A stretch of DNA of 64,000 nucleotides, taken from assembly GCF_900188005.1 (NCBI RefSeq), contig NZ_FZNR01000030.1, positions 1 through 64,000 on the forward strand, read 5' to 3'. The stretch's first letter is position 1. The number at the start of each line of letters is the position of its first letter. Positions 34,885 through 43,421 of this stretch are shown in pieces. The position numbers and the translations under genes were made by a program. Source of the DNA: Actinoplanes regularis. GTDB lineage: Bacteria > Actinomycetota > Actinomycetes > Mycobacteriales > Micromonosporaceae. A model generated the notes under the pieces. That model made no database searches and was not told the origin of the DNA. It saw nothing but the letters and a program-made list of their open reading frames with translations.

Positions 34885-35009
34885 CCTAGTCCCCTTCGGT
34901 AAATCCGAGTCACCCGGACTGTATGGCCCTGTGGCGGTGTCTGGCGAAATCGCGACTGGACATGCTTCCGTCTATTTCTGACGGTCGGTTCGGGGGCGGG
35001 TGGCGCGCA

Positions 35010-35262
35010 ATGATTCGTACAATGGCGGTGATCGGCACCGGCTTGATCAGCACGTCGGTGGCGCCGGCCGCGCGTCGTGCCGGCGTGGCGGTCTTTCTCT
35101 CCGATCCCGATCCCGATTTCGTCGCGCTCCGTGTCGCCGAGGCGCTCGGCGCCGGCGCGGCGCACGAGCCGCCCGGCGAGGTCGATCTGGCGGTGCTCGC
35201 AGTGCCGCCGTCGATGGCCGGGCGGGTGACCGCCGGCAGCCGGATTCGAGAGGAGAAGTGTC
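35010..35262 (+). pseudogene. Truncated prephenate dehydrogenase (N-terminal NAD-binding stump)
   Basis: From the ATG at 35010 about 73 residues match a TyrA-type Rossmann fold: MAVIGTGLISTSVAPAARRA, then a SDPDP stretch, and LAVLAVPPSMAGRV. After that the frame enters TAGSRIREEK, which is the leader and ribosome-binding site of the DAHP synthase gene, and continues out of frame to a stop near 35426. About three quarters of the enzyme, including the dehydrogenase dimer domain, is missing. Glycopeptide clusters usually keep an intact copy here to make 4-hydroxyphenylpyruvate, so supply must come from another TyrA. Confidence 0.8.
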
Positions 35263-36318
35263 ATGGTCGTAGTGATGGCGCCGGAGGCGACTTCGGCGGA
35301 CGTGGAAGCGGTGACCGGCCTGGTCCGGTCGGCCGGCGGTCAGGCGTTCGTCAGCCGCGGGCTGTCGCGGACCATCGTCGGCCTGGTCGGCGACGTGGCC
35401 GACTTCGAGGCCCTCAACCTGGGTAGCCTGGCCGGTGTCCTGCAGGTGATCCGGGTCTCGGCGCCCTACAAGCTGGTCAGCCGGGAGCATCACCCGGCCC
35501 GCTCGGTGATCCGGGTGGGTGGCGTGCCGATCGGACCGGACACGCTGACCGTGATCGCCGGCCCGTGCGCGGTGGAGTCTCCGGAGCAGACCCTGCGAGC
35601 GGCGCTGATGGCCAGGTCGGCCGGTGCCTCGATGCTGCGTGGCGGTGCGTTCAAACCGCGGACCTCGCCCTACTCCTACCAGGGGCTGGGGGAGGAGGGC
35701 CTGCGCATCCTGGCCGACGTCCGGGCCGAGACGGGACTTCCGGTGGTCACCGAGGTCATCGATCCGGGCCATGTGGAACTGGTGGCGTCCTACGCCGACA
35801 TGCTGCAGATCGGCGCCCGGAACATGCAGAACTTCGCGCTGTTGCAGGCGGTGGGGTCGGCGGGGGTGCCGGTCCTCCTCAAGCGGGGTTTCAGCGCGAC
35901 GATCGAGGAATGGCTGAGCGCGGCGGAGTACATCGCCCAGCGCGGAAATCTCGACATCGTGCTGTGTGAACGTGGTATCCGCACGTTCGAGACAGCTACC
36001 CGAAACACGCTCGACATCAGCGCGGTGCCGGTGGTTCAGCGCCTCTCCCATCTGCCGGTCATCGTGGATCCGTCGCATTCCGGCGGCCGCCGCGATCTGG
36101 TTCTGCCGCTGACCCGGGCCGCGATCGCGGTGGGCGCGGACGGCTTGCTGATCGATGTGCATCCCCAGCCCAAGACGGCGCTCTGCGATGGCGACCAGGC
36201 GCTCTCCGAATCGGAGATCCGTCACATCGCGGATGTCATCGCGAGTATGCCGCCGCTGATGGGTCGGATGCCGGCCCGTTCGCCGGGGGGATTGAGGCCG
36301 ATTCGTGCCGGCGTGTGA
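35263..36318 (+). CDS. aroF: 3-deoxy-D-arabino-heptulosonate 7-phosphate (DAHP) synthase
   Basis: 351 residues of the type I-beta form with an N-terminal ferredoxin-like extension (1-75) before the barrel. Motifs are VIAGPCAVES (metal Cys), LRGGAFKPRTSPYSYQG, EVIDPG, QIGARNMQNF, VLLKRGFSATIEEWL, CERGIRTFE and PVIVDPSHSGGRRD. It condenses phosphoenolpyruvate with erythrose 4-phosphate to feed the shikimate pathway. An AGGAGAAG ribosome-binding site precedes the ATG. In this setting it is a cluster-dedicated copy that increases chorismate supply for hydroxyphenylglycine. Confidence 0.95.
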   Translation: MVVVMAPEATSADVEAVTGLVRSAGGQAFVSRGLSRTIVGLVGDVADFEALNLGSLAGVLQVIRVSAPYKLVSREHHPARSVIRVGGVPIGPDTLTVIAGPCAVESPEQTLRAALMARSAGASMLRGGAFKPRTSPYSYQGLGEEGLRILADVRAETGLPVVTEVIDPGHVELVASYADMLQIGARNMQNFALLQAVGSAGVPVLLKRGFSATIEEWLSAAEYIAQRGNLDIVLCERGIRTFETATRNTLDISAVPVVQRLSHLPVIVDPSHSGGRRDLVLPLTRAAIAVGADGLLIDVHPQPKTALCDGDQALSESEIRHIADVIASMPPLMGRMPARSPGGLRPIRAGV

Positions 36319-36918
36319 CGCGGTTTTTGTCCGGTTTCTGGCCTGTGGCTAAGTTGCGAACTTTTTGTTGTCGGTCAATTCGACACTTAACCGGCAAAGC
36401 TAATCTTCCGCGCTAGGGGCAGGGGCCGTGCCGCGCCATTTCTCATGCAGCCTGAAGATCGCGTGAGCCTCCGTCGCCGATGCCGGTCGGGCAACATCGC
36501 CTCGGCGGTCCGGCTCCCCTGTGCCGGCATCGCCGAGGCGGCTGTCCGACCGGCGGAATCCTTCAGTTGGACGAGGTCCGATCCTGCCGTCCGGCTCGGA
36601 CTGTCCATGTATCCATGTGTCATCCGTCATAGCATCGTTGCGCTTCGATGATTTGGCGCCTCGAGCGGGTGTTTCTGTCCCAGTGGCCGCCTATGTCCAT
36701 ATATTGGATGTGACGTAAATCTATCAGAATCAATTAACTAATCATGTATTAAGTTTTTCATAGCGAACTTTGAACTTCCGGCGTCATGTTGGAAAAGGTT
36801 CTCCGACCTGCGGAAAAGCGGCGGCTGCTTGGTGTGGACGTATATTTCCGGCCATTGCTTCCTTTCGATAGGGTTCGGTGCCGTGCGTTGACACGTATGC
36901 GCACGGCCGGGGGGCCAA
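36319..36918. other. 600-bp A/T-rich regulatory gap before the LAL regulator
   Basis: No gene is supported. Bases 36640-36790 are the most A/T-rich stretch in the window (runs such as caattaactaatcatg and tattaagtttttcat) and the first 100 bp are also A/T-rich. The stretch sits between the DAHP synthase stop and the regulator gene, so it probably carries the regulator's promoter and binding sites. Small open frames inside have no protein-like features. Confidence 0.5.
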
Positions 36919-39309
36919 GTGACACTCAGCAGACGTGACTCGGAATTTCTCCTGTTCGACCAGGTGTACCGCGCGGCAGTGCGCGGTACCGGCGCCGTGC
37001 TGCTCCTGAGCGGGCCGGTGGGAACGGGAAAGACGGCCTTGCTGCAGGCCATGGGCGGGCGTGCCGCTCGTCAGGGCGGCTGGTGCTTCGTGATCACCGG
37101 CTCCGCACGGGAGCGTGGACATCGGTTCGGTGTGCTCGACCGGCTGATCCAGGCGATGTGCGCGGCCGGGATGCGGCAGCCGTTCCCCGACGGCCTGGAC
37201 TGCGGCGAGAACTTCTACGCGATGATGGGCCGGGTGCACGCGGCGATCCGGGACATGGCCGGCGGCCGTCCGGTGCTGATCGGCATCGACGACGTCCACT
37301 TCGCCGACGAGCAGTCGCTGCGGTGCCTGAGCTACCTGATCCGGCGCGTCGAGTCGTCCGGCGTGGTGATGGTCCTGACGGAGAGTTCGTCGTACGAGCG
37401 GGACATGGCGGACCTGCGCGCCGAGACGCTGCACCTGCCCTTCTGCCACCGGTTCCGGCTCGCCCCGCTGACCCCGTCCGACATCGCGGAGCAGATGCGG
37501 GAACGGTTCGGCGCCGTTGCGGACACGGGCCTCGTGCGCTTCCTGGCGGAGGTCAGCGGCGGGATCCCGCTGCTCCTGCACGCCCTGATGGACGACCAGG
37601 CGGCCGGCCGCATGCCGGACCTGCGCAGGCCCGGCCCGCACTACCGGCAGGCCGTCCTGCGCAGCCTGCACCGGTGCGCGCCTTCGACGGCCGCGATAGC
37701 GCACGCCATCGCGATGCTCGGCGCTCGACCCCTCCCGGAGCTGATCGCCGAGCTCGGCGACGTGGACCCGGCGCTCGTCTGCGAGGGCGCCCGGGACCTG
37801 CGCGAGATGGGACTGCTCGGCAGCGAGTCGTTCCGGCACCCGCTCACCCGCTCCGCGGTGCTGGCCGACATCCCCCTGCCGGAGCTCTCCGCCATGCACG
37901 GCCGGGCCGCCGAGCTGCTGCACGAGAGCGGCGCCCCGGCCGGCGCGGTGGCGGAACACCTGATCGCGGCCCAGGACGGTGGCCGGGCCGGCTGGCGCGT
38001 CGCGATCCTCTGTGAGGCGGCCCGCGAGGCGCTGGCGGCCGGCGACGTCGACACCGCGGTGACCAGCCTGCGGCACGCCGTCGGGGCGAGCGCCGACGAC
38101 GGGCAGCGGGTCCGGGCCGGCGTGCTGCTGGCTGAGGCGCAGTGGCACGGCGACCCCAGCCGGGCGGCGCGCCGCCTGCGCGACCTGAGTCGGGACGGCC
38201 GGGCCGGCCTGCTCACCGAACCGGACCTGCTGATCGTGGTGAACCAGCTGCTCTGGTGGGGCGAGTTCGCCGAGGCCGACGAACTGTTGCGGGCCGGCGA
38301 CGGGGGTGGCGACTCCGCGCTCGGCCAGCTCTGGACCTTCTTCTGCCGGGCCGGTCTGGGCTCCGAGCCCTGCGACGAATCCGGTCAGGCCGTCGAGTCG
38401 CCGCTGGCACAGTCCGGTCCGATGGCGGCGGTCACCTACCTCAGCTCGGCGGCCGGCCTCGCGTTCGGCCGCGTCGAGGCCGATCGGGCCGACCGGATGC
38501 TGTGGGGCATCCAGGCCGGCACGACGCTGACCCCGGCGCTCTACGCTCTGGTCGTGCTCGTGCAGACCGGCCGGCTGGAGGAGGCGGTCGCCTGGTGCGA
38601 CCGGCTGCTGAAGGAGGACTGGATCCATCGGGCGCCGATGCGCCGCGTGCTGATCGAGACGGTCAAGGCGGTGGCCGCGATGCGCGGCGGGGACAGCGAG
38701 ACCGCGCTGCGCTGCGTCCGCGAGGTGTTCGAGGCCGTCCCGCCGCCGGCCTGGGGCGTGGTGGCCGGCCTGCCGCTGTCGATTGCGATCCGGGCCAGCA
38801 CCGACCTGGGCGACGCGGATTCCGCCTGGGCCTACCTCGCGGTCCCCGTGCCGCCCGCGATGCTCGACACCCCCTTCGCTCTGCCGTACCTGCAGGCTCT
38901 CGGGCGCTACCACCTGGCCATGAAGCATCCGGAGAGCACGACGATGTACTCCCGGTCGTGCGTGGAGCTGATGAAGAGGTGGGGCGTCGACGAGGCGTCG
39001 GCAGCGGCCATGCTGGCCGAGTTCGAGTCGCCATCGCCGTCGCCGCTGCCGGTCCCCGAGGGCCGGGCGGACGAGGCGCTCCTGCTCGAAGACGATCACT
39101 TCCGCTGGGGACCGGACGCCGAACTGACCACCGCGGAGCGCCGGGTCGCCGTGCTCGCCGCGAGCGGCGAGACCAACCGGCAGATCGCCGAGCGGCTGTT
39201 CATCACGGTGAGCACGGTGGAGCAGCACCTCACGAAGGTTTACCGCAAGCTGAACGTCCGCAATCGTTTCGGATTACGGGAATATCTGCCACTGATCGAA
39301 ATCCCCTGA
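36919..39309 (+). CDS. Large ATP-binding LuxR-type (LAL) pathway regulator
   Basis: 796 residues. N-terminal ATPase domain with Walker A GPVGTGKT (32-39) and Walker B VLIGIDDVHFAD (about 117-128), a long helical repeat region of TPR type (about 370-690), and a C-terminal GerE helix-turn-helix (about 733-790: LTTAERRVAVLAASGE, NRQIAERLFITVSTVEQHL). LAL proteins are typically pathway-specific activators of actinomycete biosynthetic clusters. Located between the DAHP synthase and dpgA genes on the same strand, it probably switches on the hydroxyphenylglycine/dihydroxyphenylglycine operon. GTG start after a GGGGGG tract. Confidence 0.92.
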   Translation: MTLSRRDSEFLLFDQVYRAAVRGTGAVLLLSGPVGTGKTALLQAMGGRAARQGGWCFVITGSARERGHRFGVLDRLIQAMCAAGMRQPFPDGLDCGENFYAMMGRVHAAIRDMAGGRPVLIGIDDVHFADEQSLRCLSYLIRRVESSGVVMVLTESSSYERDMADLRAETLHLPFCHRFRLAPLTPSDIAEQMRERFGAVADTGLVRFLAEVSGGIPLLLHALMDDQAAGRMPDLRRPGPHYRQAVLRSLHRCAPSTAAIAHAIAMLGARPLPELIAELGDVDPALVCEGARDLREMGLLGSESFRHPLTRSAVLADIPLPELSAMHGRAAELLHESGAPAGAVAEHLIAAQDGGRAGWRVAILCEAAREALAAGDVDTAVTSLRHAVGASADDGQRVRAGVLLAEAQWHGDPSRAARRLRDLSRDGRAGLLTEPDLLIVVNQLLWWGEFAEADELLRAGDGGGDSALGQLWTFFCRAGLGSEPCDESGQAVESPLAQSGPMAAVTYLSSAAGLAFGRVEADRADRMLWGIQAGTTLTPALYALVVLVQTGRLEEAVAWCDRLLKEDWIHRAPMRRVLIETVKAVAAMRGGDSETALRCVREVFEAVPPPAWGVVAGLPLSIAIRASTDLGDADSAWAYLAVPVPPAMLDTPFALPYLQALGRYHLAMKHPESTTMYSRSCVELMKRWGVDEASAAAMLAEFESPSPSPLPVPEGRADEALLLEDDHFRWGPDAELTTAERRVAVLAASGETNRQIAERLFITVSTVEQHLTKVYRKLNVRNRFGLREYLPLIEIP

Positions 39310-39447
39310 ATGAGCGGTTGGACAGAAGTTTGACGCTGATGAATGGTCAGACCTACCGTCGCTGAGTCAGGGTTGCACGGAATTCTCCGGAGGTTTCGAG
39401 ATGGCTGCCGAGTCGGTCAAGAAGCTGAATCGTAGTAAGTGCCGCAC

Positions 39448-40572
39448 GTGGGGATGGATGTACCGATGACGATCACCTTGGAACGGTCCGCTGACTCGCT
39501 CGCCCCGATCGCGCTCCCGACCATTTCGCGAATGGTCGGAGTGGGCACGGCGAGCACCGGAACCTCTATCACCCAGCCCGAATTGCTCGAGCTGCTCGCG
39601 ATCGACGACCCGAAGGTCCGCTCGGTCTTCCTGAACAGCGCCATCGACCGGCGCCGCCTCACCCTGCCGGAGCCCGACGCCGCCGGCCGGCGCGCACCCG
39701 AACCGCAGGGCGAACTGCTGGCCAAGCACAAGCGACTCGCCATCGAGATGGGTAGCCAGGCGCTGCAGGCCTGCCTCAAGAAGGCCGGCGCCTCCCTCTC
39801 CGACCTGCGGCACCTCTGCTGCGTGACGTCGACCGGGTTCCTCACCCCCGGCCTCAGCGCGCTGCTCATCCGCGAGCTCGGCATCGACCCGCACTGCAGT
39901 CGCTCGGACATCGTGGGCATGGGCTGCAACGCCGGCCTCAACGCGCTCAACGTCGTGGCCGGCTGGTCCGCGGCCCACCCGGGCGAGCTGGGCGTCGTGC
40001 TCTGCACCGAGGCCTGCTCCGCGGCGTACGCGCTGGACGGCACCATGCGTACCGCCGTGGTCAACAGCCTCTTCGGCGACGGCGCGGCCGCCCTGGCCCT
40101 GATCAGCGACGGACCGGGCGAAACTCGGCCCGGACCGCGGATCATCAAGTTCGCGAGCTTCCTCATCACCGACGCGGTCGACGCCATGCGCTACGACTGG
40201 GACGGCGACCTCAACCGCTTCAGCTTCTTCCTCGACCCGCAGATTCCGTACGTCGTCGGCGCCAACGCCGAGACCGTGATCGACCGCCTGCTCACCGGCA
40301 CCGGCCTGCGCCGCAGCGACATCGGACACTGGCTGGTCCACTCCGGCGGCAAGAAGGTGATCGACGCCGTCGTGGTCAACCTCGGCCTGAGCCGCCACGA
40401 CGTCCGCCACACCGTCCAGGTGCTGCGCGACTACGGCAACGTCTCCAGCGGTTCCTTCCTGTTCTCCTACGAGCGTCTCGTCGAGGAGGGCGTCACCTCT
40501 CCCGGCGACTACGGAGTTCTGATGACCATGGGCCCCGGCTCCACCATCGAAACGGCGCTGGTCCAGTGGTGA
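39448..40572 (+). CDS. dpgA: 3,5-dihydroxyphenylacetyl-CoA synthase (type III polyketide synthase)
   Basis: 374 residues. Chalcone-synthase-fold enzyme with nucleophile Cys160 in VGMGCNAGLNA, His298 in WLVHSGGKK and Asn331 in DYGNVSSGS. It condenses four malonyl-CoA to the dihydroxyphenylacetyl-CoA skeleton. Several starts are possible (39439, 39448, 39454, 39466); 39448 (GTG) puts the active-site cysteine at 160, the position I recall for characterised DpgA. First of four coupled dpg genes, 139 bp behind the LAL gene. Confidence 0.95.
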   Translation: MGMDVPMTITLERSADSLAPIALPTISRMVGVGTASTGTSITQPELLELLAIDDPKVRSVFLNSAIDRRRLTLPEPDAAGRRAPEPQGELLAKHKRLAIEMGSQALQACLKKAGASLSDLRHLCCVTSTGFLTPGLSALLIRELGIDPHCSRSDIVGMGCNAGLNALNVVAGWSAAHPGELGVVLCTEACSAAYALDGTMRTAVVNSLFGDGAAALALISDGPGETRPGPRIIKFASFLITDAVDAMRYDWDGDLNRFSFFLDPQIPYVVGANAETVIDRLLTGTGLRRSDIGHWLVHSGGKKVIDAVVVNLGLSRHDVRHTVQVLRDYGNVSSGSFLFSYERLVEEGVTSPGDYGVLMTMGPGSTIETALVQW

Positions 40573-41234
40573 CCGCGGCTGGAATCGACGATCTGGTCCT
40601 GCACGTCGACGGCAGACGGCCGCTCTCACCGGCCGACGTCGAGGCGGTGCTGCGGATCTGCGACCAGGCCGAGCAGGGGTATGACGCCGGCCTGCTCACC
40701 GCGTACGTCTCCGGCGCCCCGCAACCCGGCTGGGCCGCCGGGCTGAGCGTCGGCCTGCTGACCAAATGGGAGCGGGTGGTGCGCCGGCTGGAACGATCCG
40801 GCCTGCTCACCGTGGCCGTCGCGGCCGGCGACGTCGGCGGCACCGCGCTCGACGTGCTCCTCGCCACCGACGTGCGGATCGCCGTGACCGGCACCCGCCT
40901 GGTCATGCCCACCGACGGCGAGGCGTCCTGGCCCGGCATGACCCTGTTCCGGCTCGGCCGGCACGGCAACGCCGCCGGTCTGCGGCGCGCCGCGCTGCTC
41001 GGCATCCCGCTCGCGGCCGACCGGGCGCTCGTGTCCGGCCTGCTCGACCTCGTCGTCGACGACCCGGAATCCACCCGCGCCGACCTGGCCGAGGTGGCCG
41101 CCGCGGCCGCCGGCAAGGAGCTGGCGATCCGGCGGCAACTGCTGCTCGACGCCGGGCAGAACAGCTTCGAGGAGGCGCTCGGAGCGCACCTCGCGGCCTG
41201 CGACCGGGCCCTGCGCCGAAGGGCCGCCGCGTGA
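40569..41234 (+). CDS. dpgB: DpgB, enoyl-CoA hydratase-like accessory enzyme
   Basis: 221 residues, a short crotonase-fold protein. The region LTVAVAAGDVGGTALDVLLATDVRIAV read in parts corresponds to the CoA-binding segment, but oxyanion-hole residues are degenerate, as expected for DpgB, which assists DpgA and DpgD in forming and aromatising the tetraketide product. GTG start overlaps the dpgA stop by four bases (an in-frame GTG three bases earlier also exists), and its own stop overlaps dpgC. Confidence 0.9.
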   Translation: MTAAGIDDLVLHVDGRRPLSPADVEAVLRICDQAEQGYDAGLLTAYVSGAPQPGWAAGLSVGLLTKWERVVRRLERSGLLTVAVAAGDVGGTALDVLLATDVRIAVTGTRLVMPTDGEASWPGMTLFRLGRHGNAAGLRRAALLGIPLAADRALVSGLLDLVVDDPESTRADLAEVAAAAAGKELAIRRQLLLDAGQNSFEEALGAHLAACDRALRRRAAA

Positions 41235-42547
41235 CCTCGATCTTTGTGGAACCGGAGGTCGCCCTCGGCGACCTCCGCACCGCCCGGATCCACCTGGCCG
41301 AGACCGTGACCCGGGTGGAACGGACGCTGGCGACTTTGCCGGCGCCCGGCGCGCGGACACCGGAGCAGCGCGAGCAGGCGTCCGCCGGACACGACGAGGC
41401 CCGCACCCTGCGGGTGCGCTTCCTGGAGAGCTACGCCGAGCAGGTCTACGACGAGCTCACCGGCGGCCGCTCCCACCACCTGCGGCTGGCGGAGCTCGTC
41501 GAGGCCGCCGCCTACGCGTTCGCCGGGCTGGTGCCGACACCGGCACAGCTCGCCGAGGAGTGGTCCCGCCCCCAGGCGGACAAGGAGGGGCGCGAGATCG
41601 ACCAGGGCATCTTCCTGCGCGCGATCCTGCGTTCCGCACCGGCCGGCCGGCACCTGATGGACGCGATGCTGCGACCCACCCCGCGCGCCCTGCAGCTGCT
41701 CGACGAGTTCCGGCGTACCGGCGTGCTGGAGACCGAGGCGGTCCGGATGGAGCGCCGCGACGGCGTGGCCCGCCTGACCATGTCCCGGTCCGAGTGCCTG
41801 AACGCCGAGGACGAGCAGCAGGTCGACGACATGGAGACCGCCGTCGACCTGGCCCTGCTCGACCCCGAGGTGCGGGTGGGCCTGGTCCGCGGCGGGGTGA
41901 TGACCCATCCCCGCTACCAGGGCCGCCGGGTGTTCAGCGCCGGCATCAACCTCAAGCGGATCAGCGCCGGGGAGATCACGCTGACCGGGTTCCTGCTGCG
42001 GCGCGAACTCGGCTACCTGCACAAGCTGGTGCGCGGCCTGCACGACGACCGGCCCGGCCGATGGCGGCCACCGGTGGAGAAGCCGTGGGTGGCGGCGGTC
42101 GACACGTTCGCGATCGGCGGCGGCGCCCAGTTGCTGCTCGTCTTCGACCACGTGCTGGCCGCCTCCGACGCGCACCTCAGCCTGCCGGCCGCGCAGGAGG
42201 GGATCGTCCCGGGCGCGGCGAACTTCCGGCTCGGCCGGGTGGCCGGCGCTCGGCTGGCACGCCAGGTGATCCTCGGTGGCCGCCGGATCCTGGCCACCGA
42301 CCCGGAGGCCGGCCTGCTGGTGGACGAGGTGGTGGCCCCGCAGGAGCTCGACGACGCGGTCGAGCGCGCCGTGGCGCGGATCAGCGGCGACGCGGTCGTG
42401 GCCAACCGGCGGATGCTCAACGTGGCCGAGGAGCCGCTCGACGAGTTCCGCGCCTACATGGCCGAGTTCGCGCTGGAGCAGGCGCTGCGCATCCACGCCG
42501 GCGACGTGATCGACAAGGTCGGCCGGTTCGCGGGGCGGACCGGATGA
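41231..42547 (+). CDS. dpgC: DpgC, cofactor-independent dihydroxyphenylacetyl-CoA dioxygenase
   Basis: 438 residues. A helical N-terminal domain (about 1-170) is followed by a crotonase core: RMERRDGVARLTMSRSECLNA, VFSAGINLKRISAG, KPWVAAVDTFAIGGGAQLLL, and LPAAQEGIVPGAANFRLGR. DpgC oxidises 3,5-dihydroxyphenylacetyl-CoA to 3,5-dihydroxyphenylglyoxylate using oxygen without metal or flavin. GTG start within the dpgB stop (GTGA); stop within the dpgD start (ATGA). The length and long N-terminal helical part separate it from ordinary hydratases. Confidence 0.94.
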   Translation: MTSIFVEPEVALGDLRTARIHLAETVTRVERTLATLPAPGARTPEQREQASAGHDEARTLRVRFLESYAEQVYDELTGGRSHHLRLAELVEAAAYAFAGLVPTPAQLAEEWSRPQADKEGREIDQGIFLRAILRSAPAGRHLMDAMLRPTPRALQLLDEFRRTGVLETEAVRMERRDGVARLTMSRSECLNAEDEQQVDDMETAVDLALLDPEVRVGLVRGGVMTHPRYQGRRVFSAGINLKRISAGEITLTGFLLRRELGYLHKLVRGLHDDRPGRWRPPVEKPWVAAVDTFAIGGGAQLLLVFDHVLAASDAHLSLPAAQEGIVPGAANFRLGRVAGARLARQVILGGRRILATDPEAGLLVDEVVAPQELDDAVERAVARISGDAVVANRRMLNVAEEPLDEFRAYMAEFALEQALRIHAGDVIDKVGRFAGRTG

Positions 42548-43344
42548 CCGGCACGACCCGGGTCCGTTACGTGAAGAAGGACCACGTGGCCCGGGTCACC
42601 CTCGACCGTCCCGACGTGCTCAACGCCATGGACCTGCGCATGCACGAGGAGCTCGCGGAGATCTGGGACGACGTCGAGTCCGACGACGAGGTGCGGGTCG
42701 CGGTGCTCACCGGGGCGGGGGACCGGGCCTTCTCGGTCGGCCAGGACCTCAAGGAGCGGGCCCGCCGGGACGCCGGGGGCACGCCCGCCTCCAGCTTCGG
42801 CAGCCGCGGCCAGCCCGGCTGGCCGCGGCTCACCGAACGGTTCGAGCTCAGCAAGCCGGTGGTCGCCCGGATCGACGGGTACGCGCTCGGCGGCGGCCTC
42901 GAACTGGCGCTCGCCTGCGACCTGGCCATCGCCTCCGACCGGTCGGTGTTCGGGCTCCCGGAGGCACGCCTGGGCCTCGTCCCGGGCGCCGGCGGAGTGT
43001 TCCGGCTGATCCGGCAGCTGCCGCAGAAGGTGGCGATGGGCTACCTGCTCACCGGCCGGCGGTTCGACGCGGCGACCGCCCACGCGTTCGGGCTGCTGAA
43101 CGAGGTCGTGCCGGCCGACCGGCTGGACGAGTGCGTGGCGCGGTGGGTCGCCGACCTGACCACCGCCGCGCCGCTGTCGGTCCGGGCGATCAAGGAGGCC
43201 GCGCTGCGGTCGGTGGACCTGCCGCTGCCCGACGCCTTCACCGCCACGTACCCGTGGGAGGAACGGCGCCGGGGCAGCGACGACGCCGCCGAGGGCCCGC
43301 GCGCCTTCGCGGAGAAGAGGGCGCCCGTCTGGTCCGGGCATTGA
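42544..43344 (+). CDS. dpgD: DpgD, enoyl-CoA hydratase/isomerase
   Basis: 266 residues, classical crotonase: VTLDRPDVLNAMDLRM, AFSVGQDLKERA (first oxyanion-hole strand), IDGYALGGGLELALACDLAIAS, and FGLPEARLGLVPGAGGVFRL. In dihydroxyphenylglycine clusters it helps dehydrate and aromatise the DpgA product together with DpgB. Coupled to dpgC by ATGA. The gene ends just before a run of pentamer repeats that separates it from hpgT. Confidence 0.93.
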   Translation: MTGTTRVRYVKKDHVARVTLDRPDVLNAMDLRMHEELAEIWDDVESDDEVRVAVLTGAGDRAFSVGQDLKERARRDAGGTPASSFGSRGQPGWPRLTERFELSKPVVARIDGYALGGGLELALACDLAIASDRSVFGLPEARLGLVPGAGGVFRLIRQLPQKVAMGYLLTGRRFDAATAHAFGLLNEVVPADRLDECVARWVADLTTAAPLSVRAIKEAALRSVDLPLPDAFTATYPWEERRRGSDDAAEGPRAFAEKRAPVWSGH

Positions 43345-43353
43345 CGGTGCGAA

Positions 43354-43408
43354 TCAGCCCAGCTCAGCCCAGCTCAGCCCAGCTCAGCTCAGCTCAGCTC
43401 AGCCCAGC
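43354..43408. repeat. Pentanucleotide repeat (TCAGC/CCAGC), eleven units
   Basis: Alternating tcagc and ccagc or ctcag phases run for about 55 bp between the dpgD stop and the GGAGAG ribosome-binding site of hpgT. The array is uninterrupted and ends one or two bases before the Shine-Dalgarno sequence. Confidence 0.9.
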
Positions 43409-43421
43409 GAGGAGAGAACCG

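Noticed and set aside
36387..36651. Small open frames on both strands in the gap before the LAL regulator
   Set aside because: Short, no ribosome-binding site, basic composition and mutual overlap; nothing resembling a known family.
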